Positions 13,486 through 25,062 of a DNA stretch of 64,000 bases are shown here, one piece after another. The position numbers and the translations under genes are program-made. Within the stretch, counting starts at the first letter, position 1. Each line of letters opens with the position of its first letter. The DNA lies in the NCBI GenBank assembly GCA_031472005.1, contig PZJY01000008.1:744001-808000 (forward strand), given 5' to 3'. This stretch comes from Tetracladium setigerum (lineage: Eukaryota > Ascomycota > Leotiomycetes > Helotiales). The notes below the pieces were generated by a model. It ran no database searches. It saw only the letters and a list, made by a program, of their open reading frames with translations, and had not been told where the DNA came from.

Positions 13486-13884
13486 TGTTCTGTGGGTGTT
13501 CTGATTGGGATTGAGCAGTCCGGAGAAGCTCTGGAAGCTGTGCGAGCTATCTCCCATAAATGAGACAAGATGCGATGGATGCGATGTATGCTGGGACTTT
13601 TGCTGCGGAAATGGATTGATATGGAAAGAATGGAAGCTTGTTTGAGACACAAAACCCTTTCAGAAAAAGCCGATTGAGCTTTCGTTTCATCCAATAGTAA
13701 ATATAGCCTTTCCGTCTGAAGTCAACGTGAGGCGACGTGACGTTAAAGAGGTAGCGCCAAGTTACCTTGGGGGAGATCGCGCTTAAAATGCTTGTTCAGA
13801 CGCGGGGCGGCTGATCTTCAGATTGGTCTTCCGAAAAGCGCGACAATACATGATACCCAGAATCACCAATCCAACTGACAAAAT
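13486..13884. promoter_or_regulatory. Divergent promoter, ISC1-type gene / SWD3
   Basis: About 400 bp between two divergent start codons. No specific binding site could be called with confidence; the interval must hold both core promoters. Confidence 0.4.
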
Positions 13885-15394
13885 ATGTCAGACTTAGATT
13901 CGTCGAGCACACCAGGAGCTATGTCGCACCGCGCTGCAAAGCGACGGCGCGTCTATGACGACAGCGGGGACTCAACACCACGATACAGCTCTCCGGACGA
14001 ACTTGCAGATCACCACCGACCTCAAAGACCCTCCAATCTGAGATCCAGACAGGACTCATCCGCTCGTCGCAGATCGCATTCCTCGGAGGGCAGTATCGAT
14101 GAGCTAGACCACACATACCAACGAAATCGAAGCAGACCTCGAACCACCTCGCGCTCTTCAAGTAGAGATAGCCAACGTTCCTCACACTCCTCCCGGATGC
14201 CCCATCTCCGCCCAAATATAATCCGCTCAGGCTGAATTACAGGCAAAAGCTCGTTCTAGAAGGCCACACCAAGGGCGTCTCACAAGTCAGGATATCCCCA
14301 GATGGAATGTGGATCGCGAGTTGTTCGGCAGATGGTACAATAAAAGTATGGGATTCTACAACTGGGAAACACATGCGAACCATTGATGGCCACCTTGCTG
14401 GAGTTTCGACAATTGCGTGGAGCCCTGATTCGAACAAAATTGCGTCTGGATCGGATGATAAGGTTATTCGACTGTGGCACAGAGCTACGGGAAAGCAGTG
14501 TGGGGAACCGCTAGTAGGCCACCACAACTATGTGTATACAATCGCCTTTTCTCCTAAGGGAACATATTGGTCAGCGGCAGCTACGATGAAGCAGTTATGC
14601 TGTGGGATTTACGTGCCAGAAAGTTGATCAAGAGTCTGCCTGCGCATTCTGATCCAGTTAGCGGTATAGATTTCACAAGGGACGGGACATTGGTGTGCAG
14701 TTGCTCCACAGATGGACTCATGTAGGTTTTCCTTTTGACCTTCTCTACAATTTTACTCACAATTCATAGTCGGGTCTGGGATACAGCAACAGGTCAATGT
14801 CTACGAACACTCGTCCACGAAGACAACGCCCCAGTAACAAACGTCCGCTTCTCGCCTAACGGCAAACAAATCCTCGCCAGCACACTCGATTCATGCATTC
14901 GTCTCTGGGACTACGCAGCCGGTGTCTGCAAAAAGACCTATCAAGGACACATCAACAACACCTACTCTCTCGGCTCTGCATTTGGCGACGCTGGAGGCGT
15001 GGGTTACGTGGTAGCCGGTAGCGAAGACGGCGATATAATTTTCTGGGATTGTACAACCAAGGAGATGGTTTCGCGGGTTAGTGGCCACGATGGTGTGGTT
15101 TGTTGGGTTGATACCTGTGCGAAGAAGCCTGGATACCTAGTTAGTGCGGGTTTGGATGGGACGGTGAGGATATGGATGGACGAGCCTGAGAATGGTCACG
15201 AAAATGGGATTAATGGATTGAAGTTGGAGCCAAATGATGATTTGGATGAGGTTATGCTAAATGGTGTTGCGGAGCACAGTGCTCGATTCGATGATACCCC
15301 GAGGGAGAGAAGCGTTAATGGAACGAGAAGCCCAAGAGGTTCAGCCTCGGCAGATGGGTCGAGATATCAAAGTGTGGATAGGATGGAAGATTAA
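13885..15394 (+). CDS. SWD3: COMPASS complex WD40 subunit Swd3/WDR5
   Basis: WD40 beta-propeller scaffold of the Set1/COMPASS histone H3K4 methyltransferase. After a basic, Ser/Arg-rich low-complexity N-terminus (about 110 aa) come seven WD repeats in WDR5 order: LVLEGHTKGVSQVRISPDG, IASCSADGTIKVWD, GVSTIAWSPDSN, YVYTIAFSPKG, LPAHSDPVSGIDFTRDG, VTNVRFSPNGK and IASAALE-like VSAGLDGTVRIW. The phrase HSDPVS and the GSEDGDIIFWD blade are characteristic of WDR5. One intron (14722-14769). Two frame breaks: CCC at 14211-14213 just before the first blade and AA at 14561-14562 in blade three; a single added base at each restores an uninterrupted propeller of about 487 aa. As this gene is conserved, I treat both as sequence errors. 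C-terminal tail is polar. Confidence 0.92.
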
Positions 15395-16214
15395 GAGGTG
15401 CACATCCCAATCCCATCATAGGAGGAAAAAAACCTAAGGTCAAACTCTTCAATATAAAAATTTACGTGTAATATACACCCTATCTGGTCATCCCTGGGTT
15501 TTAGGTAGTCATACTAGGTAGCATAAAGCGAAAGCCATTGGTGATTACATACCAACAAGCCTTCGAAATCCGGTTTTAGAAATACCTAGGTGCCTACATC
15601 TTCTACGTTATTTAGCAGTTGGTTTGGATTACTCGCTCCATTGGTTCTGTTCGAGAAAATAGATTACCGAGGCAATTTTCAACTCCAACTTGTGGAAGAT
15701 CCAGATCAACTACTGAGATATCTAGCTCTCTTGATCTAAGTAATCAGTGCTATAACAAAGGAAGGTCACATCTACATCTGAGAAGCACACGTACAGTCCA
15801 ATTGACACGGTGAAGGTCAAGATGTCAAATGAAGCAAGTGGTCGATGGAGAAAGAAGGTGCTCCGATGGGTATTCCCTAAATCTCCCTACCAACGTCTCT
15901 AAACACCAATTTTAAGAACGCGGATTTCTTTCTTGAGATGAGATGAGTTGAGATGAGATGGTTGGTGTTGAGATGTTGTTAAGTAAAGTGTAGATTTCTT
16001 GACATATCATTTTCACTAGGTAGGTACCTTCAATTACCTTGTCGAGCATGGAAAATTAAAGCTTTGTAGTAAAATTAAATTAACAAAAAATGCTGCTGTT
16101 GTTGTGGTGGAGGAAATACACATTGTCGACGGAAAACTCATCGATTGACATGGCCTTGGCAGGACAGACTGAGATGAACAGCCTGAGGTATAGCTTCCAT
16201 TTGTGAACCAAATT
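15395..16214. other. Intergenic region (convergent genes)
   Basis: 820 bp of 3' flanks between convergent genes. Contains a short GAGATGAGATGAGTTGAGATGAG simple repeat near 15938-15960. No gene seen. Confidence 0.45.
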
Positions 16215-17912
16215 TTATTGAGAAAGCTTATGAAGAATCGCTTCGACTTCACGTGGTTGTTGTCCCCTCTTTCGCCTTGTTGGTGGGTGCAAGCTTATAG
16301 CGTTTAATTCAATGTAAAACTTCGTATGTCCGGAATCATTTACTTCTCTTCCTAGAGAAAGAACTACTCGCCTTTTGTTTGACCTGCTCCGATGCTGAGA
16401 AAGATCCAAGAATATGTTATCCAAACTTGGCTTATGATCCTCGCAAGAGAGCCCGGCGTGGGTTGCAAAATAATCTTGAACTCCTTGCTGCCCTAATCCA
16501 CTTCGATCCCCCCAAACGAGGTCACACTTCCAATGGCCAGCTGACAGACTGCCAGCGATGGGCTGCAAAAACATACATAACAATATGAAAGACTCATTGG
16601 ACCAACTTGGTTTGAAATGAAGGGCAGCAAAGGACCAGGGTTTGCACGCAACGACCACCTGACTTGATGGAATCCAGATACCATTTAGTTCAAGTCCACA
16701 AAGATTCATGCTAGAATTTTGCAGAGACACGGGCTGATGGATTCGCAGCTCCCGTCCGCTCACCGCATCAGACTCATGGTGTGAAAGACGCTTCGCAGCG
16801 TCACACTCTATCGAGTATTCTTGATAATCGTTGTAGTCTTGGTCAAATTCGACAAATTGAGAAGGTCGACATCGTACGTAAGTTGATTCGACTGGACGAA
16901 GTAACAGGCCGTAGGTTTTCGGCATAGTTTGGTAACCACTTATAGATATATGAAGCGGAAGGTCATAATGGAGTAGAGGGAAGATTACATAACCCGGAGA
17001 ATCCTGGAGAGGACCGTAGAAGGCGGCGCCACGGTTGGTGACTGAAAAAGTGAGCCTTCGATGAACATTCAATACGGCATTGGCCGTTGAGAGATACATC
17101 CTCGATGAGTTTATGAACTCCTTTGGTGATGGAGAAAGAACCCCCATGTACTCTTGACGCTCCTCCGGCAATGCCGTCCATGCAAAAATTGACATATCCG
17201 AGCTGTTTTTGATGATTTCTTCCTGCAATCGCAAAAAAGCTTTATTTCCTTCGCCATATAACATTGACATGTTAATGTCGAATAATCCCATCAAGCAATA
17301 CGCAACGTCCTCCTCACGAGTCGTGGTTCGCCGAGCAGCCCATGACATACGGACTGCGACTGGGAGACTGGCAATGTCCATTTCTCCCACCAGAACCTCC
17401 TCAGGAATGCCAGAGACTTGTGCAAGCTCAGCGCATCGATCCGACTTGCTACCTCGGGCTTGCCATGTTTTGTCAAAGAAGATTACCATCCGAGGCGCGA
17501 TCAGTTCCTGGAGAGTCCATCCCCTGGTAAACCACCGGCAATCCGCAGGGAAGTTTTGTTCATACGGTTCGTAGTCAGACAGAATAACGAAACATATCTC
17601 TGCTTTTTGATACCATACAAACATGGAATTGATAGCCTCGCTCAGTTCGGCACTGCTCGATTTATCGATGCAGCAAGTATCGACCCAAGCGTATTCAATC
17701 CCACGATCGAGCGCCAGTCGACAAGTCATCGCGATCTTTTCAAACCCATACTTTGCATCTGTCCAGGGAGAGCGAGGAATAGATGCCAACTCTTTGTACG
17801 ACACCTCATCTTGGTCATCGCCCCACGTGTGTGACAAAACTGCGTAGGGAGGAGTTCTGGCGCTGTTCGAAAAGCTCTCCATTTGGAAAGTTGAGGCATT
17901 GATGAGTCTCAT
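16215..17912 (-). CDS. HET-domain (heterokaryon incompatibility) protein
   Basis: Intronless 565-aa frame. The HET domain occupies about residues 20-270. Its three conserved blocks are visible: PPYAVLSHTWGDDQDEVSY, IEYAWVDTCCIDKSSSAELS, and WFTRGWTLQELIAP. A second typical stretch is TTREEDVAYCLMGLFDINMS followed by LYGEGNKAFLRLQEEI. HET proteins act in self/non-self recognition and trigger cell death after fusion of unlike hyphae. The C-terminal half (about 270-565) carries no recognisable NACHT, WD or ankyrin repeats, so it is a stand-alone HET protein. Whether it works in incompatibility cannot be told from sequence. Confidence 0.93.
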   Translation of the reverse strand: MRLINASTFQMESFSNSARTPPYAVLSHTWGDDQDEVSYKELASIPRSPWTDAKYGFEKIAMTCRLALDRGIEYAWVDTCCIDKSSSAELSEAINSMFVWYQKAEICFVILSDYEPYEQNFPADCRWFTRGWTLQELIAPRMVIFFDKTWQARGSKSDRCAELAQVSGIPEEVLVGEMDIASLPVAVRMSWAARRTTTREEDVAYCLMGLFDINMSMLYGEGNKAFLRLQEEIIKNSSDMSIFAWTALPEERQEYMGVLSPSPKEFINSSRMYLSTANAVLNVHRRLTFSVTNRGAAFYGPLQDSPGYVIFPLLHYDLPLHISISGYQTMPKTYGLLLRPVESTYVRCRPSQFVEFDQDYNDYQEYSIECDAAKRLSHHESDAVSGRELRIHQPVSLQNSSMNLCGLELNGIWIPSSQVVVACKPWSFAALHFKPSWSNESFILLCMFLQPIAGSLSAGHWKCDLVWGDRSGLGQQGVQDYFATHAGLSCEDHKPSLDNIFLDLSQHRSRSNKRRVVLSLGREVNDSGHTKFYIELNAISLHPPTRRKRGQQPREVEAILHKLSQ

Positions 17913-18724
17913 GGTGTGAGAAACTTGAGTAGAGAACTTTTGGGAGTCTTGTGGAGCTTACAAAGACCAAAGATAGCAGGTCCAAGATGTAATGCAAGAT
18001 TGAGGAGGCTAGCAGGAAGTTGGTGACCGCGAATGCTGAGATGATCCCCAGGCAGGAGATATGTAGTAGTTTGTGTGAGACTGTAAGGTGAGAAAGACAG
18101 TGAGGATATCCAAATTCAGAGGAAGAAGACGCGTTGGTGAGGCTGGATTTACATCCTGACGGTCCGGCGAATAGGATATCAATCCCACCCACTTTACCTT
18201 GCATTGCCAAGGTGCACATCAAAAGCCCATCAAAACGCCCAATTGTGTGGCGGTTCCTTTTGTTATTAGGCAAGGCATCCCGTGGGAGATGTGGTCGGAA
18301 GTGTGAATGAGTTGGATGGCGATGTGTGATGTGTTGAATTCTAGGGATCGTATGAGATTGGGAATAGAAGGCTTGGCGAATCGTCGTCCTTTCCCCACAG
18401 TTGATATATTTGTTCCTAGCAGCAGGTTCGCAGAATAGACCAACAATGAATAATCATTGGAAGAAAAGAAGAAGAAAAAACTCGAATGAATGGTACGAAG
18501 ACACTCGGGACAACTCTGTTATCACTCAATAGTTTGCAGATTAACGAAGAGACGACCAGGTTGCCTCAAAAAACACAAGACGCACGCACCTGTTGCACCC
18601 AACATAATAAACAATACCCATCAGAATAAAGGACAAACTCGTACGCAAAGACACTCGTCCAAGGGAGATTAGGAGTCTAATTGATTTGTACATGTACTTT
18701 AACATCTGATGCTTGACCAAGCAC
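17913..18724. other. Intergenic region
   Basis: 812 bp upstream of the HET gene and downstream of the MICOS gene; overlapping short frames without domains. Likely promoter of the HET gene. Nothing else recognised. Confidence 0.45.
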
Positions 18725-19561
18725 TCATTTTCCCTTCCTGACCCAACCCTCCACACTCTCCCTGCCAGAGCTAACCTTATCATCGACTACATTAACCGCT
18801 TGTTGTGTGTGCACCTTTGCCATTCTCCATGCCTTCTCAATAGAAGCTCTCGTCCTGAGGTGACCGTCCGCAACCGCTGGAAACCTTTGCTCGTATTTCC
18901 ATAGCAGATCTGAGACATTTCGCATGGTGTATGGAAGCACAACCCATCCAGCACCAACTCCTACGGCCAAAGGCACCACACCCCGAAGGACGATATTTCG
19001 GTTTCTTGAAACAATACTTCCAGTCATAGCTGCGACCAAAACGTAGAGTGCCCCAGGCATGAGCTTCTCTCCAGTTTGCTTTGCTGGTGCAAGCGAGGCA
19101 ATGGTGCTTGTGAAGCTCGATTCGAGGTGGAAAGCATCGTCTACGAGTGCATTGATCTTGGTTTCTGCTGCGGCAACGTGCGGGTAGATGAAGAGTCGTG
19201 TTTTGCCTATTTGCGCTGCCAATCGATCGGTTGGGGTTGCTGAAGGAGTTTTGGTAGGAGTCTGGAGTTGGCGGGATGGGGGCTGGATGTAGCAGGTGGG
19301 GGAGGGTCTCGAAGTCATCGTAGATAGGCTTTTTCGACTGCGCAAGTTGTTAGCTAGGATAATGGCGAGTGAATTCGAGAGAGGAGGGAGCTTACCTCGG
19401 ATGAAGGAGCTTCTGCGTGAAGAGATGTTTTGGGGTAAAGAGCGAAGCCAACGAGGGCGGCGCCAGTGGCTACCGGCGCAATGCGCTGGGAATTGTTAGT
19501 AAATAGTCAATTGAAGCATCCCCAGATCACATACCGGTTGCAAGAAGAGTCTGGCAGCCAT
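18725..19561 (-). CDS. MICOS complex subunit of the apolipoprotein-O family (Mic26/Mic27-like)
   Basis: Exons 19561-19535, 19485-19396 and 19337-18725, about 242 aa. The short first exon MAARLFLQP leads into RIAPVATGAALVGFALYPK, a mitochondrial presequence/first hydrophobic stretch, then SKKPIYDD, a motif typical of fungal members. After a Pro/Thr-rich linker comes TDRLAAQIGKTRLFIYPH and two adjacent hydrophobic segments (MPGALYVLVAAMTGSIVS; LRGVVPLAVGVGAGWVVLP) of the apolipoprotein-O domain. The protein shapes inner-membrane cristae junctions. One frame break lies in the linker, in the C-run at 19298-19306; removing one base joins the two parts. Divergent from the mitochondrial peptidase gene next door. 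Confidence 0.88.
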
Positions 19562-19755
19562 AGCTCGCTCAATTGATGGTGGAATTGAATGTTGATGTTG
19601 TTCGGGATCTGAGATCATAAAGCTTGGGGCATCGGGTGCTTTTTATGCGGCTTGCATAAGCTGGCATAAAATAGGTATTGATTGTCTCCCGATAACCTCG
19701 CTCTTGGAGAAAATACAACTCTTTATCTCGAACACTTGGAGATACTTCACCCGGT
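19562..19755. promoter_or_regulatory. Short bidirectional promoter between two mitochondrial genes
   Basis: Only 194 bp separate the divergent start codons of the MICOS subunit and the mitochondrial intermediate peptidase, so the two probably share control elements. No named motif is claimed. Confidence 0.5.
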
Positions 19756-22142
19756 ATGCTCAAGTCGGTGACCTCTCGACCATGGGTATGCTCACGATGT
19801 ATACGAAAAATCGCTCCAATTCGTTATAAGCATTCGCAGGCTTCACCTCTACCGGAAGGGGCGAGGCTCTGCGACACCAAACCACACAACTTCTGAAATC
19901 CAGCCACGTACCAGCTGGAGCGCTGCACGATGACCGGACCTTACGGCATATATTCGATTCGCCAGGATTCTGGAAAGAGTTCTCCCAATCATCGAAATCA
20001 GGGAAGAAAGTTGGGCTCTTCCAGAACCGGTACTTGACGGAACCCAAAGGCTTCGAGGATTTCGCGAACTCGACTCTAAAGAAGGCAAAGAAGGTTGTTC
20101 AGCGAGTCCTTGCCGCCTCCACCCCCGAGGAATATCGTTATGTTGTACGAGATTTGGACAGGCTGAGCGATTTGCTCTGTCGAGTTATTGATCTCTCCGA
20201 TTTCGTTCGCGCGACCCATCCCGACCCCCATATACAAGCGGCAGCCACGCACTCGTTTAGCATGATGCTGAATTATATGAATGTGCTTAATACAACGACG
20301 GGTCTGGCATCGCAGCTGGATACCGCCATGGAGCTCTTACAAGGGTCTGGGAAGTGGGGAGAGGAAGAGCGGACGGTTGCAGAGATCCTGAAAAGAGATT
20401 TTGCTAAGTCTGCAATCGATTTACCAGCATCGGAACAGGCACGTTTTGTGACTCTTTCACAGGATATCAGTGAGATTGGTTCCGACTTTGTGGACCAGAT
20501 GGCACCAAAACGATCATTTCTTACCTTTCAAAGTAGCGAAATGAGAGGCATGGATCCTGTACTTTTGAATCAATTTACGAGGTGGGGAAAAGTCACTCTT
20601 CCATCAGTAGGGGGACCTTCAATCGCTGCTTTGCGAAGTGTTCACGGGGAAAGCGTGAGGAAGGAGATTTATAAGGCTAGTCGTACGGCAGACGATGCCA
20701 CAATTGCAAGACTTGACGCTCTAGTTCGCAAGAGGGCTGAGTTGGCGAGACTTTCCAAATTTGAGAGTTATGCCCAGATGACGCTCAAAGGTAAAATGGC
20801 AGATACTCCCAGATCTGTCGAAGGCTTTTTGAACGCGCTGTGCGAGGATAATCGCCCGTCGGCGAAGAAAGTCTATTCCGAGTTGCTGAGAGCGAAGCAA
20901 GCAAATAGCAAAGCCTTGAGCTCTCGTCTTGAATCCTGGGACAAGGATTATTACATGTCACAAATACTCTCCAAAGTTCGCTCCAAAACTAGGACTCCGG
21001 ATTTCTTATCGTCATATTTTTCACTTGGGCGGGTGATGCAAGGACTATCAAGACTATTTTCTCGTCTCTACGGAATTCGTTTTGTCCCACACGAGACAAG
21101 CCCTGGGGAAACTTGGAACTCCGATGTGCGAAGGATTGATGTCATCTCGGAAACAGATGGTCATGTTGCTGTGCTTTATTGCGACTTGTTTTCACGCGTT
21201 GGCAAGTCCCCAAATCCAGCCCATTTCACACTTCGGTGCTCTCGCTTAATTGGAAACGAGGAACTCCAAGAGGCAAACGAGATCAACAACCGTTTGTTCT
21301 CCACAGCAGAAGAAGCAGCAAATGATGGCATGTCATTTTCCAGAACAGAAAAAGGCGTGATGCAGCTGCCCACAATTGCTCTGATATGCGATTTCGAGAC
21401 AACTCCAGGATCTAGTCAGCCAGCACTACTTTCTTTCAGCGAGCTCCAGACTTTGTTTCATGAGATGGGTCATGCAATTCACTCGATTCTTGGCCGTACG
21501 GCCTTCCAGAACGTCTCAGGAACTCGTTGTGTGACTGACTTCGCGGAGTTACCTTCGGTATTGATGGAGCATTTCGCAGCTGACCCATCGGTACTATCAT
21601 TATTTGCAACGCATTACGAAACAGACTCGCCACTTCCATACGCAATGGTCGCAGACAAGCTTGCCATTGACAAGAAGTTTGAGGCAGTAGACCTCGAGAA
21701 CCAAATAATCCTTTCAATGGTGGATCAACAATACCACTCTGGCCTTCTTCTTTCGCAGCCTGAGTTAGATTTAACCTCACTCTTTCATACAACCCAAAGA
21801 ACAATGGGCAAGTTGCCCGCCGACCCAGAGGATACTTGTTGGCAGGGATTCTTTGGGCATCTGTTTGGCTATGGAGCTACCTATTACAGCTACCTATTTG
21901 ACCGAGTGTTGGCAAGGAGGATTTGGCGAGAGGTTTTCGACGATGGGAATGGCGGTGGAAGCTTGAAGAGAGAGAATGGTGAGAGAATGATGCAAGGAGT
22001 TTTAAGGCATGGAGGAGCTCGGGATCCGTGGAAGTGTTTGAGTGATGTGTTGAAAGATGACAGGGTGTCGGAAGGAGGTGAAGATGCAATGAAGCTTGTT
22101 GGGGATTGGGGTGTGGAAGGACGACAGAAGGAGAAGTTGTGA
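19756..22142 (+). CDS. OCT1: Mitochondrial intermediate peptidase (M3 metallopeptidase)
   Basis: Removes an octapeptide from matrix proteins after the first presequence cut. Zinc site HEMGH in TLFHEMGHAIHSIL (about 21460) with the third ligand Glu in DFAELPSVLMEHF. N-terminal region shows LRHIFDSPGFWKEFSQSS, then GLFQNRYLTEPKGFEDFA, both characteristic of the family. Proposed start 19756 (MLKSVTSRPW, as in fungal homologues), a 54-nt intron 19786-19839, then one exon to 22142. The phase across this intron is off by one; an extra G in the GGG at 19784-19786 would make it exact and give 777 aa, a normal length. Without that change the open frame begins near 19842. An Arg-rich presequence is expected for import. 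Confidence 0.92.
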
Positions 22143-22423
22143 TGATGATGAGAATGAATTCAGAAGTGTGACGATAGAGTGTAAGCATTACATTGTAGAT
22201 TGTAGAATATACCATGTATCAAAATGCAATTCAAGAATTGTTTTTGGGAAAAGACATCTTCCACGTGCGATCTCTCCCAGATATCAGAACCTTGCTCTTC
22301 CTCCCCTCGATTTTGGAGGGGAACATTCACACGTGACCAAACAACCCCTCCAAAGTTCCCCCTCAAAAATTCCAAACTGTGAGTCAATAAACACCACATC
22401 TCCTCTACCACAACGAAACAAAA

Positions 22424-23817
22424 ATGGCTTCCAAACTCACCCCCGAGGAGTCAATCGCCCTCATTAACTCAAACCTCGCAGAAACCCTCGGCCAAGACAT
22501 CATCGACAATGTCATCCTCAAGGAGAAACGACCCCTCAAGGTTTACTGGGGCACTGCAACCACCGCATGTTTAATTCTCGATTCCCTCCCAAAACATGGC
22601 ATTGTACTGATTCTTTTCTTTTCTAATAGGGCAAACCTCACTGCGGTTATTTCGTCCCTATTATGAAAATCGCCGAACTCCTCACTGCAGGATGCCACAT
22701 TAAAATCCTCCTCGCCGACATCCACGGCTACCTAGACAACATGAAAGCACCCATCGAACTCGTCGAATACCGCGCTAAATACTACGAGCACGTTATCAAA
22801 TCCCTCCTCCGAGCCGTTGGCGTAGACATCGCCCGTCTCGAGTTCGTGCTGGGAAGTTCCTACCAGCTAAGCAAGGAGTACACAATGGATCGCTTCAAGT
22901 TGGAAGGAATCACACGTATTGCAACGGCGCAGAAGGCAGGTGCGGAGGTTGTGAAGCAGACGGATGATCCGACACTTGGAGGTCTGATTTATCCGCTCAT
23001 GCAGGCGCTGGATGAGCAGTACTTGGATGTGGATGCGCAGTTTGGAGGTGTGGATCAGAGGAAGATCTTTACCTTTGCCATTGAGAATCTGCCAAAGATT
23101 AATTATAAGGTTAGGGCACATCTGATGAATACGATGGTGCCTGGGTTGGGCGAGGCGGCAAAGATGAGTGCCAGTGATGCGGATTCCAAGATTGATTTGC
23201 TGGATGCGCCAGAGGCCGTGGAGAAGAAGTTAAAGAAGGCGAAGTGCGTGCCCAAAGAAGTGGAGGGAAATGGTGTGATTGCATTTGTAGAGCATGTCAT
23301 TTTCAGAGCTTTGGCATTGAAGTCGTCGGATGGAAAGCCAAACTTTGTGGTTGAGAGGAGAGAGGGAGAGCCGCTTATTTACACGAGTGTCGAAAAGCTA
23401 AAGGAGGATTACATTGCTGATATCGTATGTACCCTCTCTCAGATCTTATCTTTCTTTCCAATTTGAAAATAACAAACTAACAAAACGCAGCTCACACCCC
23501 AACTTCTCAAATCCGCCCTAACAACCCACCTCAACGCCCTCCTCGAACCCATCCGTGCCGAATACAAAGCCTCTCCCGAATGGCAGACCATCGACCTCCA
23601 AGCTTACCCACCAGAGAAGGCCGCCGTCAAAGTCAAGAAAGTGAAGGACAAGGGAGATCCAGCCAAGCGAGCTGCGGCTGCTGCGGCCGCTGCGGCGGCC
23701 AAGAAGGGTGTTGTTGCTCAACCGGATGGATCGGTAGAGGGCGAGAATGCGGCGAAGGTTACAGTTGGTGAAGGAGCTGTTGAGGATACTTTGAAGAAGT
23801 TAAATGTTACTGAATAG
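22424..23817 (+). CDS. TYS1: Cytosolic tyrosyl-tRNA synthetase
   Basis: Class I aminoacyl-tRNA synthetase charging tRNA-Tyr; 420 aa. Exons 22424-22564, 22630-23424 and 23491-23817. Seen: YWGTATTGKPHCGYFVPIMK (the HIGH motif as PHCG), LLADIHGYLDN, GGVDQRKIF and the KMSKS equivalent AAKMSASDADSKI. The archaeal/eukaryotic type is clear; there is no mitochondrial presequence. The C-terminus has an Ala-rich and Lys-rich linker (KRAAAAAAAAAAKK). The first intron has a GC donor (GCATGT) with a normal TAG acceptor after a pyrimidine tract; only this splice keeps the invariant TGKPH block. The second intron is GTATGT...CAG. Confidence 0.95.
22565..22629 (+). other. GC-AG intron in the tyrosyl-tRNA synthetase gene
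   Basis: 65-nt intron starting GCATGT and ending TTCTAATAG. Phase 0; splicing here joins GTATT to GKPHCG, which is nearly invariant in this enzyme. No GT within a few bases gives a readable join. Confidence 0.85.
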
Positions 23818-25062
23818 ATATTGAAAGAAAAAAAACAATGAGCGATAGATGTGTCGTGATAGAAAGAAAGAAAGAAAGAAAAAATAAAGAAATACCCAGA
23901 TCATGCAAATTCTGTTCTCCCTTCTTGTGATATGAATGAATCTCAATTTTTTGGAACTTGATACGGGTTGTTAAACTTCAGATCTGATGACTTCCTTGCA
24001 AGTCAATAATCAAGCAAAGACGTGCGATGTCATCTCATACCTTACGGACAGAGGTTAAACAGCCTTACTAAGAGGGAATTCTTTCCCTTGTACTGTACAC
24101 CGTACCCAAGTCTCGGTATAAAATACTACTCAGCTATTAACTATTGCTATTGCCACCAATACAAGCGAAACAGTAAGCATGAAAATCATATCCTCGGCTA
24201 TATTCAATCCATCACCACCACACGTACCGAATATTGATATCGTCATTTGAGTGTTTACTTTAAAAAAATCAGAACTTGGATGTAGCTCAATGATATACGA
24301 CAAGATAAATATGAAAATGTTACACATTCAATAATTCTAACATCTTCATTTGAGTTCATGCATCACGAAATTAAATTAATCTATATCAAATTTAAGTAAT
24401 GAAGTACAATCAATTCCAACAGCAGAATTTAAAATGATTAATCAACAAAATGAACGAAATGTCTTCTTCCAATGAAAGGCAAAGACAACTCCACACTCGC
24501 AGGCTCGTCCCAAAAGAAGGAGTGTTGAGGAAGTGTAATCCGCGCGTGTGAAGATAACGTTGGAGGTGGTGCGGTGCAGCACAGAAACCGCTCTTGACAA
24601 TCTTGGTATGACGAAGTGTTTTAATGATACTGCTTCAAAAACGTATTGGGGTGATCCCGCCCTTGGAAGGAGAAGGTCGCCGCCAGAGGAACAAACTTTT
24701 GTCGAGTGTTTGTGGAAGAACAAGATGGTGAATCCATCATGGGAGATTTGGTCCCGAATCGGCCAAAGTATCGAGAGAGAGATAGAGAGAGGTATCGTCA
24801 TTCCCCAGAAAGGAAAGCCAGAGAAGATATCCCAATCAGATATGTGAAGAAAGATGAAGAAATATGCGGTCCAATTTAGGTAAATCCTGACTTCCCTTCA
24901 ACCTCGCTTGCTCCAGAAAGGACCAGTAATTTCTCGGGATCGCCCTGTGAGTAGACCCTTGGAAATAAAAACAGCACCTGGCCGGATCCCCTGGTCTTCA
25001 AGTGGCAAGTAAAACAGTATCTTCCTTCGCCGCAAGTTCCCCCTTCTCGCAACACCTCAGAT
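23818..25062. other. Intergenic region with a GAAA microsatellite
   Basis: Begins with the 3' flank of the synthetase gene, including a (GAAA)n-like run at 23860-23892. From about 24240 to 24440 it is AT-rich. A 99-codon frame at 24548-24847 shows no recognisable domain. No gene called. Confidence 0.45.

Noticed and set aside
13919..14527. Minus-strand frames opposite SWD3
   Set aside because: Shadows of the Ser/Arg-rich coding strand; the WD40 protein is certain.
24548..24847. 99-codon plus-strand frame
   Set aside because: No recognisable motif, and the opposite strand is open as well.
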